Source of the DNA: Colwellia sp. Arc7-D
Lineage (GTDB): Bacteria > Pseudomonadota > Gammaproteobacteria > Enterobacterales > Alteromonadaceae
Direction: 5' to 3'
DNA length: 64,000 nt
Assembly: GCF_003061515.1 (NCBI RefSeq)
Contig: NZ_CP028924.1
Location: 1,488,001-1,552,000 of the forward strand
This document shows, in pieces, positions 9,034-17,506 of this stretch. A program made the translations under genes and the position numbers. The notes beneath the pieces were generated by a model. It was not told the DNA's origin, made no database searches, and worked only from the letters and a program-made list of their open reading frames with translations. Within the stretch, counting starts at the first letter, position 1. Each line of letters starts with the position of its first letter.

Positions 9034-10470
9034 ATGCCTACAATAGCAAGTTTGTCTGCTCTAGCTACTATAGATGTAAAAAGCTCACAACCACAGATAC
9101 AAGTATTAAATCCTGAAGACGACAGTTTAGTCGGTACAGTTGAGAACAACTCTGTAAGTGAAGTGGACGCTATTATTGAGGCCGCAGTATTAGGTGCCCA
9201 AAAAGCTAAAAAACTTTCTTCAAATATTCGGATGTCTGTACTTAATGAAGTTGCTGATAATTTAAGTAATCAAAAAGAATTGTTCGCACAAATGATTGCA
9301 CGTGAAGGTATTAAAACAATTAATGAAGCTCGTAAAGAAGTCTCTAGATGTGTGGAAACCATACGAATTAGCGCGGAAGAAGCGAGGCGTTTAACGGGAG
9401 AAACTATTGCTTTCGATCAAGCTCCTGGCTCTGAAAATAGGTTTGGGTATTATCGACGGATACCGCTTGGCGTTGTTGCAGCTATTACTCCTTTTAATGA
9501 CCCTTTAAATTTAGTCGCTCATAAAATAGGTCCCGCTATAGCGGCAGGGAATTCAGTAATCCTTCTACCTCACCATGAGACGCCTCTTGTCGCAAAACTG
9601 TTTGTAGAGCTATTTAATAAAACAAATTTACCTAAAGGTATTTTAAATTTGGTTACAGGCTATGGGGTAGATATAGGCGATAAAATCGTATCAGATCCTC
9701 GCATTAATATGGTTTCATTTACTGGCGGTAAAAGTGTCGGAGAAAGAATTCTAAGTCACGTAGGTTTAAAGAAAGTATCAATGGAACTTGGCAGTAACTG
9801 CCCGGTAATAGTAATGAATGATGCAAATATTGAGCTGGCAATGGAGGCATGTGTCAGTGGTGCTTTTTGGGCAGCAGGCCAAAACTGTTTACATGTTCAA
9901 AGAATTTATATTCAAGATGAACTATATGATCAGTTTGCCTCAGAGTTTTGTTTGCGTGCAAGCAAAATATCTATGGGCGACAAACTATCTGAATCTACGC
10001 AGATGGGTCCAATGATTAATAATCGTGCTGCTCTTAAAGTTGAAGCGATGGTAAAAGATGCCCTAGAGAAAAATTCCACATTGCTGTGTGGTGGGAAAAG
10101 GCAAGGAAACTTTTTTCAACCTACTGTTTTTTCAAATGTAAGTAGTGATTGCTTAATTGCCAAAGAAGAAGTGTTCGGACCTATAACGGTTTTGTATCGA
10201 TTTACTGATAAAAAAGAAGCAATAGCTCAAGCAAATGATGTTGAATTTGGCTTACAAGCTGGAATATTTACCAATGATCTTGAATTAGCGTTTGAACTTG
10301 CAGATTCAATGGATTGTGGTGGCGTCATGATAAATGACAGTAGTGATTATCGAATTGATGCAATGCCATTTGGCGGAGTTAAAGGCTCAGGTGTTGGCCG
10401 AGAAGGTGTTATGAATGCTGTTAAAGAAATGACCGACATAAAAACTTATTGTTTTAATTTACGAAAGTAA
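9034..10470 (+). CDS. NAD(P)-dependent aldehyde dehydrogenase, probable semialdehyde dehydrogenase
   Basis: This 478-residue ALDH-superfamily enzyme oxidises an aldehyde to the acid. Catalytic residues are Glu251 (in MELGSN) and Cys285 (in GQNCLHVQR); the Rossmann segment AITPFNDPLNLVAHKIGPA is intact. The cofactor loop that normally reads Lys-Pro-Ser/Ala is Leu-Pro-His-His (Leu178 in place of the conserved Lys), which may alter nicotinamide cofactor binding. It starts at an ATG with AAGGA upstream and is followed 52 bp later by a homoserine dehydrogenase. Aspartate semialdehyde is therefore the most attractive substrate, giving aspartate without phosphorylation as in DoeC-type enzymes. Succinate semialdehyde or another C4 aldehyde remains possible. 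Confidence 0.88.
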   Translation: MPTIASLSALATIDVKSSQPQIQVLNPEDDSLVGTVENNSVSEVDAIIEAAVLGAQKAKKLSSNIRMSVLNEVADNLSNQKELFAQMIAREGIKTINEARKEVSRCVETIRISAEEARRLTGETIAFDQAPGSENRFGYYRRIPLGVVAAITPFNDPLNLVAHKIGPAIAAGNSVILLPHHETPLVAKLFVELFNKTNLPKGILNLVTGYGVDIGDKIVSDPRINMVSFTGGKSVGERILSHVGLKKVSMELGSNCPVIVMNDANIELAMEACVSGAFWAAGQNCLHVQRIYIQDELYDQFASEFCLRASKISMGDKLSESTQMGPMINNRAALKVEAMVKDALEKNSTLLCGGKRQGNFFQPTVFSNVSSDCLIAKEEVFGPITVLYRFTDKKEAIAQANDVEFGLQAGIFTNDLELAFELADSMDCGGVMINDSSDYRIDAMPFGGVKGSGVGREGVMNAVKEMTDIKTYCFNLRK

Positions 10471-10522
10471 CGCTATCAAACAATCACTCAACATTTTAAA
10501 GAGTTAACTTAGGAAGAACGTA

Positions 10523-11557
10523 ATGAAAACATATACATTAGCAATAATCGGTTTTGGGAATGTTGGTCAAGGCCTAACTAAAATTATTAGTGATAAAAAA
10601 CAACTATTAATAGAAAAGTTTGGTATTAATTTAAGCATAGTAGCGGTATGTGATCTTTATAAAGGAAGTCTTTCTAACCCTGACGGTTTAGACCCTGAAG
10701 TTTTATTATCTGATCTAGCAAAACATGGAGATCTAAAAAGTACTTCAGCACCAATCACTGGCTGGAATGCGACTGAAACGATTGATAAAAGTGGCGCTGA
10801 TATTTTAGTAGAGCTTGCTTTTACTGACCTACAAACAGGTGAACCTGCAGTAAGTCATGTTAAACAGGCATTAAATAATGGTATGCATGTTTCTATGACT
10901 AATAAAGGGCCCGTTGCTTTACACTTTCCTGAGCTTCGTAAAATAGCATTAAGCAATAATGTGCAAATTGGCATTGAAGGCACTGTAATGAGCGGAACTC
11001 CTTCAATAAACTTAGGTAGTGAGATGTTGTTAGCCGCCGGAATAACAAAAATTCAAGGGATTCTTAATGGCACGACAAATTATATATTAGGTGAGATGTC
11101 TTCAGGTGCTGGGTATGAAGATGCGCTCAAACAGGCTCAAGAACTTGGTTATGCTGAAGCAGATCCTACAGGTGATGTCGAGGGTTATGATGCTGCTGCA
11201 AAAGTAGTTATTCTGGGAAATCTTTTAATGGATTTATCGCTTACATTAGATGATATTGATCGTGAAGGTATTAGCCATATTACAAAGAATGATATTTCTA
11301 ACGCCACTTCTTTAAATAAGCATTGGAAATTAATTGGCACAGTTGAAAAGCATAACGATGGGTTCTTAGCATCAGTTAAACCTGAGATGATATCGAGTGA
11401 ACATCCATTAGCATCAATTAAAGGCGCGACAAATGCTATTACCTATTCAACAGAATTACTAGGTGATATTACATTAATTGGTCCAGGTGCTGGGCGCTTG
11501 GAAACAGGATACGCTGTTATTGAAGATATACTTTCAATACATAAAAATTCACGCTAG
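10523..11557 (+). CDS. Homoserine dehydrogenase, short form without ACT domain
   Basis: The 344-residue protein interconverts L-homoserine and L-aspartate 4-semialdehyde with NAD(P). The N-terminal nucleotide-binding motif GFGNVGQG (10-17) is followed by the conserved MTNKGP (Lys128), the IEGTVMSGTPSI and GILNGTTNYIL segments, and GYAEADPTGDVEGYDAAAK with Lys227 at the catalytic position. Biosynthetic monofunctional enzymes are usually ~430 residues with a C-terminal ACT domain for threonine feedback. That domain is absent, so the enzyme should not be threonine-inhibited. No thrB or thrC gene is adjacent. Its partner is an aldehyde dehydrogenase under a divergent Lrp-type regulator, pointing to a catabolic role. 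Confidence 0.92.
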   Translation: MKTYTLAIIGFGNVGQGLTKIISDKKQLLIEKFGINLSIVAVCDLYKGSLSNPDGLDPEVLLSDLAKHGDLKSTSAPITGWNATETIDKSGADILVELAFTDLQTGEPAVSHVKQALNNGMHVSMTNKGPVALHFPELRKIALSNNVQIGIEGTVMSGTPSINLGSEMLLAAGITKIQGILNGTTNYILGEMSSGAGYEDALKQAQELGYAEADPTGDVEGYDAAAKVVILGNLLMDLSLTLDDIDREGISHITKNDISNATSLNKHWKLIGTVEKHNDGFLASVKPEMISSEHPLASIKGATNAITYSTELLGDITLIGPGAGRLETGYAVIEDILSIHKNSR

Positions 11558-11962
11558 AAAATCACTAATATGTCGATGTTTTTACATAAGGATATTGACA
11601 TGTTTAATGTTTTTTCTTAATAATCAATTGAGTAATATACATGTAGTGGCTTAGTGAATATGGCCAATAATGTAGAGTTAAATAGTAATATTATGTATGG
11701 CGTAATGTACCAAAAACCGCAATAGAAAAATTAACCCCATGTCAGCTATATGAACGTAAAGTTGACATTTTTATGGGGCAAGATCAGTACGCACCAAGAA
11801 GTCATAAAACGTAATTGTGAAACGTCCGCTTCTGTTTTGTCGGAGAAAGCAACTATCTAGACAAGTAATTATTTCATGTTTTTGTAGCCTATTGAAAGAC
11901 AAGGTCATAATCATTGATAAATTTAATGCCCCCTTAAAACAGACCTAACACCAAAACAGTAC
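11558..11962. other. Intergenic region, no gene recognised
   Basis: Nothing protein-like is seen on either strand. The portion 11738-11860 contains ATGTCAGCTAT ... TTGACATTT and a CGTCCGCTT ... TTGTCGGA block resembling parts of the relics at 8007-8234 and 13212-13230. No clear terminator follows the homoserine dehydrogenase gene. Confidence 0.35.
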
Positions 11963-12795
11963 CTAATTGATTTTACTTTTAATCAGTGGATTCTTGAGTT
12001 CAAAACTTATTCTGTCAGCTAGATGTAGGCGGCTATATAAATGACCGAAATGTTGGTCAAACATGGTCTTTAAGGTGCCATTTTTAATGATCAGTTCTAG
12101 CCCTGTATTTAGGTGTTTCGCGAGTTCAGGATTGTTGGGGTTAACATAAAAAACTACAGGAAAATTATAACGGAGCATTAATGTCGGCGCTATAGTTAAA
12201 TCCAATTTTTCCAAATCAGATTGTTGATATACTTGTTCAATTTCATTGGCTCCCAGAGCTAAATAATCAAAGTCATTATTCACTAAATATTGAAAAATAG
12301 TTTCAAAATCACCGATCTCAACAGTGTTATATTGATTTGCTTTGAATAAAGTAACATCTGCCCAACCAGTAGGAATACCTGAACGCATTTTTTTCATCTC
12401 ATCGGTCTGCTTTATTGCATCAAAACGTGCTGAATCTGTTTTGCGGATGATCAATAATCGCTGACCAAGTAAGCCCAGCATTATGGGTTTAGCTATTAAA
12501 ATTTTGTTTTCTGCATTGAGTTTAGGGTTGCCTTGTACAGTGGCAAAAACATCAAATAATTGTTTGCTAAAAACCGCTGCTTCTTCACTAACTGATAGAT
12601 TACGTTCATCGATATCAATACTTGTCTTTACCCCGCAGCGCTGAGGGCAGCTTGCAGTACTTGTTGTTCGTAAAGTTGTCTTGAGGGCGTTTTATTACCG
12701 TTCCAGAATGATATTTGATGAGCCTGCGCCGTTAGGGGTACCAGGAGTGTAAGACAAATCAGATAATGACGAGTCAAACAAAATAAATTTTTCAA
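11963..12795 (-). pseudogene. Periplasmic amino-acid-binding-like protein (SBP family 3), broken by a -1 frameshift
   Basis: Two reading frames on the minus strand together make one ~277-residue solute-binding-like protein. The first part starts best at the TTG at 12795 (AGAGG 7 bases upstream). It encodes a signal peptide ending Leu-Thr-Ala-Gln-Ala/His and runs to ...LSAAG, where a TAA at 12630-12628 stops it. The second frame is open without interruption from the same point (GVKTSIDIDE...) through to 11963. The frames join exactly if the run of four C on the + strand at 12631-12634 had one more base. The C-terminal part (LLRYNFPVVFYVNP, LIIKNGTLKTMFDQHFGH) is typical of periplasmic proteins related to family 3 binding proteins. 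It is either a recent pseudogene or a homopolymer sequencing error. No ABC permease genes are adjacent. Confidence 0.75.
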
Positions 12796-12855
12796 AGGCA
12801 AACCTCTCAAGCATGGATGGAAAAATGAAGGGCGAGTCAAGGTTGGTTTGAACAA

Positions 12856-13465
12856 TGCCCAATGCAGGTAAATCTCTTATATTATAATAATTTATTTTGC
12901 TTTCTAAAGATAATATATAAGCTTTAACGTTTAATATTAGGCGAACCTGACGATTTATTATTTTTTTCAGACGGGTAGTTTTATCAAAAATATATGTTTT
13001 AAAATGAATGTTTTCTTACCAAAGATCAAGCTTTAGAAACCTATATTTGACAGTGATTTTTCTGGCACATTATATTTTTATTTCTTGTTGGCGCATTTTA
13101 AGTCATGCCGTTAAAATATTATGAACGGCTGCAATGGTGGCTTAGTTGTCTATCAGAAGAAAAATATTTCTACGTATTTTTACTTTGTAAAACCTAAAAA
13201 ACGATTAGTGTTAACAAACGCTCTGTCGGATAAAACGACAAAAATCTTAAGCTAGCCTAGCATTGAAGCTCAAAGCCGACTGTAAAGTTCAACTTTTAGA
13301 TGCTAACTATGAGTCTAAAGTTACTGTTATAAATCAAAGTTCGCTTTGCCAATATTTAACTAGCATTAACAACGGGTAGTTTTGTGTTAGCAAGTTATTA
13401 TGGGTGACTTAAAACGTTTTTCACCCACGAAACCTTATCGAAGCGAACATTCTATTTTTCAGAAA
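12856..13465. other. Intergenic region with repeat relic
   Basis: This 610-bp AT-rich stretch has no credible gene. The segment 13127-13254 shares ordered blocks with 7921-8090: TGGTGGC followed 90-91 bases later by GTCGGAT, and a CTTAAGCTAG block in both. The rest appears unstructured to me. Confidence 0.4.
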
Positions 13466-13795
13466 CTAGCCTTTGTCATATCCTTTGTCGTTCATGCAAC
13501 TTTGGATAGCTGAGTCAAACACTTGTTGCCAATCTTCTTGTGCTTCTTTATTTTGTTCTTTAATTTTCTTTTGGGAAAATGAACAAGAGGGATCGAATCT
13601 AGTTGAACATTTAAGCAATGGTTGACTAATTGGCGCTTCACCTGCTTTTTTGTTTGCCAAAACCTTGCAATCATCTAGCATTACTTTTTGTTTGTTTTTT
13701 TCACTGGTGGCTTGCTTGACCCACTTTGTTTCGTTCTCAGTGGCAACACATCCAGCCAGCATTACGACCAAACTACAAAAGATAAGTTTTTTCAT
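13466..13795 (-). CDS. Small lipoprotein of unknown function
   Basis: The 109-residue protein has a lipoprotein signal with a lipobox MLAGC (lipidated Cys16), followed by a highly charged Lys/Glu/Gln-rich mature part. Three further cysteines fall in the middle (KCSTRFDPSC) and one near the C-terminus in QSCMNDKGYDKG, reminiscent of the C-M-x-x-K-G-Y tail of small enterobacterial-type lipoproteins. A good ribosome-binding site (AAGGA) precedes the ATG at 13795, supporting the start. The mature protein should sit in the periplasm, anchored to the inner or outer membrane; Val follows Cys, so there is no Asp+2 retention signal. I do not recognise a family. Confidence 0.75.
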   Translation of the reverse strand: MKKLIFCSLVVMLAGCVATENETKWVKQATSEKNKQKVMLDDCKVLANKKAGEAPISQPLLKCSTRFDPSCSFSQKKIKEQNKEAQEDWQQVFDSAIQSCMNDKGYDKG

Positions 13796-14409
13796 TAAGG
13801 TTCCTTACTCTGTCGAGCGCTATTTATAGGTTAAAAAATTGAGTTTAACTAGCATAAACCACCAGCATGCTTGACACAACAAACTATGATTTTTCCATCC
13901 TTTATATCGCCAAATTAATTGCTAACGCTAAGGTAGGCAGCACGAAAAACTATCATCAACAAGTAGCTGTTACTCTGAGTTTAGAAGAACGAGCGCTTGT
14001 GGAAATGTATTTGCTTTGTTATTTCACGCTGTACTATTCATTAATAATTTAACTATATAATCGCTTTTGAATTATTTGCGTCACAATACGTAAATTGTCG
14101 ATTTGCTCTTAAGCTGAAGTTATTCAAAAGGAGTTAGATTTTGACCGTAAGTAATTGATAGATTATTGATAATAAATATTTTTTTTAGTATCTGTTTTAA
14201 CTGAACCTTGAATATAATAAGTATTATAATTTGAATTGTAATATACCCATACTAAGAGAGAGCTTAGTCATAGAAAGAAGCGCTAATTTACTTTGTTAGC
14301 AAATATTATTGTGTTATATCGATATAAAAAACTCCAGTAAAAGTGTCTTGGTCTCAGCGTAACTCTCAGTTATATTATGACTACATTTTCCGCCATTTAA
14401 CGACTTGCT
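13796..14409. other. Intergenic region, upstream of chemoreceptor
   Basis: I see no convincing gene. A 61-codon frame at 13867-14052 has no ribosome-binding site and no recognisable composition. The last ~150 bases should carry the promoter of the chemoreceptor gene, but no clear -10/-35 pair can be singled out in this AT-rich sequence. Confidence 0.35.
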
Positions 14410-16368
14410 ATGAATATTCGCTCTAAACTAACGTTGAGCTTTGCAGCTACAGTTATTTTACCTATTATTGCGATTGCGATTGTTAGTATATCAATGACAA
14501 TCTCTAAATCTTCAACAAGCTTTGTAGAACGCACTCATGATGAGTTAAGACAAGTAGACAACGGTTTCCAACTGTTCTTTCAACAAATCAAAGCTAACGT
14601 AAAGTTTTTAGCTGAAAATAAACTGACGGCTCAACTTCCTGAGAATACGCATACTTATATTGATGCTGATCATATGATGGCGCCAAAAAATGACTCGGTC
14701 GAAGAATTAGCTTTATATAAGCTTTATGAAGACTTTGGTACGTCGCACCCTGATTTACTTTATGTATACACAGGCACCAAAGGTGGTGGTTTTGTGCAAT
14801 ATCCATTAGAAGAACTTGGAGGTTATGACCCAAGAGAACGTCCTTGGTATAAACAAGCACTTGCTTCTCCTGACGCTCCAATTATTACGGAAGCATATCA
14901 GGATGTGATAGGAAAACCCGTCGTAACTTCTGCATTAGTAGTTAAAGATAATCAAGGCGTTATCGTTGGTGTACAAGGCTTAGATGTTACCCTTTCAACC
15001 TTAACGGATATATTGAGTAATACAAAACTAGGTGAAAGCGGATACCTCATTCTTATCGATGATTCAGGTACGGTATTAGCTGATGCTAAAACACCAGAAA
15101 ATAACTTCAAAAATATTAAAGATCTTTCATCACCATTATTTTCTATATTACAAAATTCGCCAAATCAAGACCATTTTTCTACAGAACATTTAGGTGAAGA
15201 TGTTGATGTTGCGAGTTATTACTCCAAAGCATTAAAGTGGCGCTTTATTGGTGTTATTCATAGTGATGAAATTTTAGCACCAGCATACAGTATGAGTATG
15301 ACCATTGCGGTGATTGCTTTAATCATGGTTACACTATTTATTGTCATAGGATTTTGGCTAGCCAATCGTATTGTTCAACCGATAAACCGTGTCGCTGAAG
15401 GTTTACGTGATATTGCACAAGGTGAGGGGAATTTAACTAAGCGACTAGATATTATTGGTAAAGATGAAGTGAGTGAATTAGCGCAATGGTTTAATCAATT
15501 CTTAGACTCAATTCATCAACTTGTTGTTGATATTAAAGCCTGTGCATCGACATTAAGTGTGGCAGCTAATGAGTCGGGTATACAAATCGCTGATGTAAAA
15601 GCTGTTAGCCATCAGCAAGAAGAATCTATAGATAATGTGAATAATCTTATTGCAACCATGACCGATATCGCACATCAAACTTCAAGTGATTGCCAAGAAA
15701 GTTCAACCACTATTATGAAAACTGAAGAGTATTCAAAAAAGGGGATTTCTTTAATCTCTGTTACGGTCAGTGAAGTAAGTTTATTAAATGAATCGTTAAG
15801 TGAGTCATCTCAATCGATGAAGTCACTTGAACTGGAAAGCGAGAATATAACAAAAATACTAGATGTTATTAGGAGCATTGCTGAGCAAACTAATCTTTTA
15901 GCACTTAATGCCGCAATTGAAGCGGCCAGAGCTGGTGAGCAAGGGCGAGGCTTTGCTGTAGTCGCAGACGAAGTAAGAACATTAGCGCAACGCTCGCGAG
16001 GCGCTACCGAAGAAATTGATACCGTACTGATGAACTTGTTGGAAAAAACACGTGTTGTTTCTCAACAAATGGGCGTGAATGTCGAACAATCGAAACAGAC
16101 TATCGAAAAAATTGAACAAGCGAACCAATCATTTAATGAAATAAGTTCTTTAGTTGGACAAATGAAGGAAAATATTTCTCGTATTACACAAGCCGCAGAT
16201 CAACAGTGCAGTTCATCAGACTTGATCAATGACAATATTAGTGGCATTAATCACTCGGCAAAAGGTATTGTTAATACTGCAGATACATTAGCCGATGGTT
16301 CGAATGATTTACTTGTTTTATCAGAAGATTTAACGAATTTAGTTGGTCGCTTTAAAGTCAGTAATTAA
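14410..16368 (+). CDS. Methyl-accepting chemotaxis protein with dCache sensor
   Basis: This 652-residue chemoreceptor has a first transmembrane helix at about 8-30 and a periplasmic dCache domain with the signature YDPRERPWY (139-147). A second helix lies at about 297-317, then a HAMP domain (about 318-370) and a cytoplasmic signalling coiled coil. The hairpin tip [20 protein letters not shown] (489-508) and the following [17 protein letters not shown] are the canonical CheA/CheW-contact sequence. dCache domains often bind amino acids, polyamines or organic acids; the ligand cannot be predicted here. It stands alone, with no che genes nearby, and is followed by an intrinsic terminator. No C-terminal CheR-tethering pentapeptide is seen. 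Confidence 0.95.
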   Translation: MNIRSKLTLSFAATVILPIIAIAIVSISMTISKSSTSFVERTHDELRQVDNGFQLFFQQIKANVKFLAENKLTAQLPENTHTYIDADHMMAPKNDSVEELALYKLYEDFGTSHPDLLYVYTGTKGGGFVQYPLEELGGYDPRERPWYKQALASPDAPIITEAYQDVIGKPVVTSALVVKDNQGVIVGVQGLDVTLSTLTDILSNTKLGESGYLILIDDSGTVLADAKTPENNFKNIKDLSSPLFSILQNSPNQDHFSTEHLGEDVDVASYYSKALKWRFIGVIHSDEILAPAYSMSMTIAVIALIMVTLFIVIGFWLANRIVQPINRVAEGLRDIAQGEGNLTKRLDIIGKDEVSELAQWFNQFLDSIHQLVVDIKACASTLSVAANESGIQIADVKAVSHQQEESIDNVNNLIATMTDIAHQTSSDCQESSTTIMKTEEYSKKGISLISVTVSEVSLLNESLSESSQSMKSLELESENITKILDVIRSIAEQTNLLALNAAIEAARAGEQGRGFAVVADEVRTLAQRSRGATEEIDTVLMNLLEKTRVVSQQMGVNVEQSKQTIEKIEQANQSFNEISSLVGQMKENISRITQAADQQCSSSDLINDNISGINHSAKGIVNTADTLADGSNDLLVLSEDLTNLVGRFKVSN

Positions 16369-16395
16369 CACTTAGTATTAATGTTTCATGATGAG

Positions 16396-16431
16396 CCAGT
16401 ATATTTTAAACATTTATACTGGTTTTTTATT
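16396..16431 (+). terminator. Intrinsic terminator of the chemoreceptor gene
   Basis: An 8-bp inverted repeat, CCAGTATA (16396-16403) and TATACTGG (16415-16422), is followed directly by a run of six T. It lies 28 bases after the chemoreceptor stop codon. Confidence 0.75.
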
Positions 16432-16958
16432 TTAAGCGATAAGCTGTGGTGTTTTAGATGAATGATTATAAAAATGGCATCTATTTTTGATTAATTTATT
16501 CTTTGATTCTCTTACCATCTAAATAGTTACTTTCTCCATGGAAGCAAGCTTCAATGTATTGTCATATATGAATTTTTCATACTTCTTTACGGAAACTGCA
16601 CTAATAACTCCGCTTAAGATATTAAAATTTTTATCACAATATTAAAAATTTACTGGTTTAATAACGCCACTTACCTCTGATGTAATTATCCATAATAGCC
16701 TTTATGCTTTAAAACAAGTTCTTAAGTATCTTATAAATCATACTAAGGAGGCATATTTTTCACTAGGTCATACTCATATCCTGTCAATGTCGAAGGTATA
16801 AAAACGTTTATATGGAAATTAAAAACCATATTCCAATCAAGCGAAAATAAAACAAAGTTTAATGGCTCTAGACAAATTAATATGCAATTTCTAACCTATT
16901 ATTGTGACTAGATAATATTAAAAAACTGATTTAAAGCTAAACATTAAGGATCCAAATA
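16432..16958. other. Intergenic region, no gene recognised
   Basis: AT-rich sequence without a credible gene. A strong Shine-Dalgarno-like TAAGGAGGCAT sits at 16744-16754, but no ATG, GTG or TTG at proper spacing opens a worthwhile frame. The 3' end must contain the promoter of the EthD gene. Confidence 0.35.
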
Positions 16959-17270
16959 ATGATAAAAGTTAGTGTAATGTACCCAAACTCTCCAAGTGTA
17001 AAATTCGATATCGAATACTACTGTAATACACATATTCCTTTGGTAATTGAGTTGCTCGGCGATGCTTTAAAAGTGAGTGCTGTCGATTATGGATTGGCTG
17101 GTGGTGCACCTGGTGAACTACCCGCATTTATTGCTATGGGTCATCTGACCTTTAATTCAGTAGAGGAGTTTCAAGAAGCTTTTGGTCCTAATGCCGATGC
17201 TATACTGGCTGACCTGGCTAACTTTACCAATGTACAACCGACCATTCAGATAAGTGAAATTAGAATTTAG
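16959..17270 (+). CDS. EthD-family protein (dimeric alpha-beta barrel)
   Basis: This 103-residue protein begins MIKVSVMYPN and carries YYCNTHIPLV, GLAGGAPGELPAFIAMGHL and EAFGPNADAILADL, the conserved features of EthD proteins (ferredoxin-like fold dimers). EthD was first noted next to a cytochrome P450 needed for ethyl tert-butyl ether degradation. Most members are stand-alone and of unknown role, and no P450 or ferredoxin gene is near here. The start has AAGGA upstream. A perfect 12-bp inverted repeat begins within the last codons. Function cannot be taken further from sequence. Confidence 0.9.
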   Translation: MIKVSVMYPNSPSVKFDIEYYCNTHIPLVIELLGDALKVSAVDYGLAGGAPGELPAFIAMGHLTFNSVEEFQEAFGPNADAILADLANFTNVQPTIQISEIRI

Positions 17271-17286
17271 GCGCCCTAAATTCTAA
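17260..17286. terminator. Perfect hairpin over the EthD stop codon
   Basis: TTAGAATTTAGG (17260-17271) and CCTAAATTCTAA (17275-17286) form a perfect 12-bp stem with a 3-base loop. The left arm overlaps the stop codon. There is no T-run after it, so it may be a weak terminator or an mRNA-stabilising structure. Confidence 0.45.
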
Positions 17287-17506
17287 TAATATGGATAAGT
17301 TGTCATTTTTCATCACGATATACGTATAAACACAGGGGAGTAAATTAGTCATACTTTAGCAGGATGGAGCTTAGATTTAACTTTGTTAAGTTATTGATTT
17401 TAAGTTTTTTATTTTGCATTTGCGTTTCTATTTTTTTATAGGTGATATTGATTAATTTAGCCATCAGGTTACATTAAACGCTCTTCATTTTATTTTGAGA
17501 GTTGTT

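Noticed and set aside
9034..11557. Full ectoine-degradation (doe) cluster
   Set aside because: Only the regulator-plus-ALDH part resembles it; doeA, doeB and doeD are absent and a homoserine dehydrogenase takes their place.
12856..13465. Remnant of a transposase gene
   Set aside because: No frame gives transposase-like residues and no terminal inverted repeats were seen; only weak similarity to other intergenic relics remains.
13867..14052. 61-codon open frame between the small lipoprotein and the chemoreceptor
   Set aside because: It has no ribosome-binding site, no recognisable family and a poor hydrophobic end; it looks like chance in AT-rich sequence.
16744..16760. Strong Shine-Dalgarno-like TAAGGAGGCAT in a gene-poor region
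   Set aside because: No start codon at suitable distance opens a credible reading frame.
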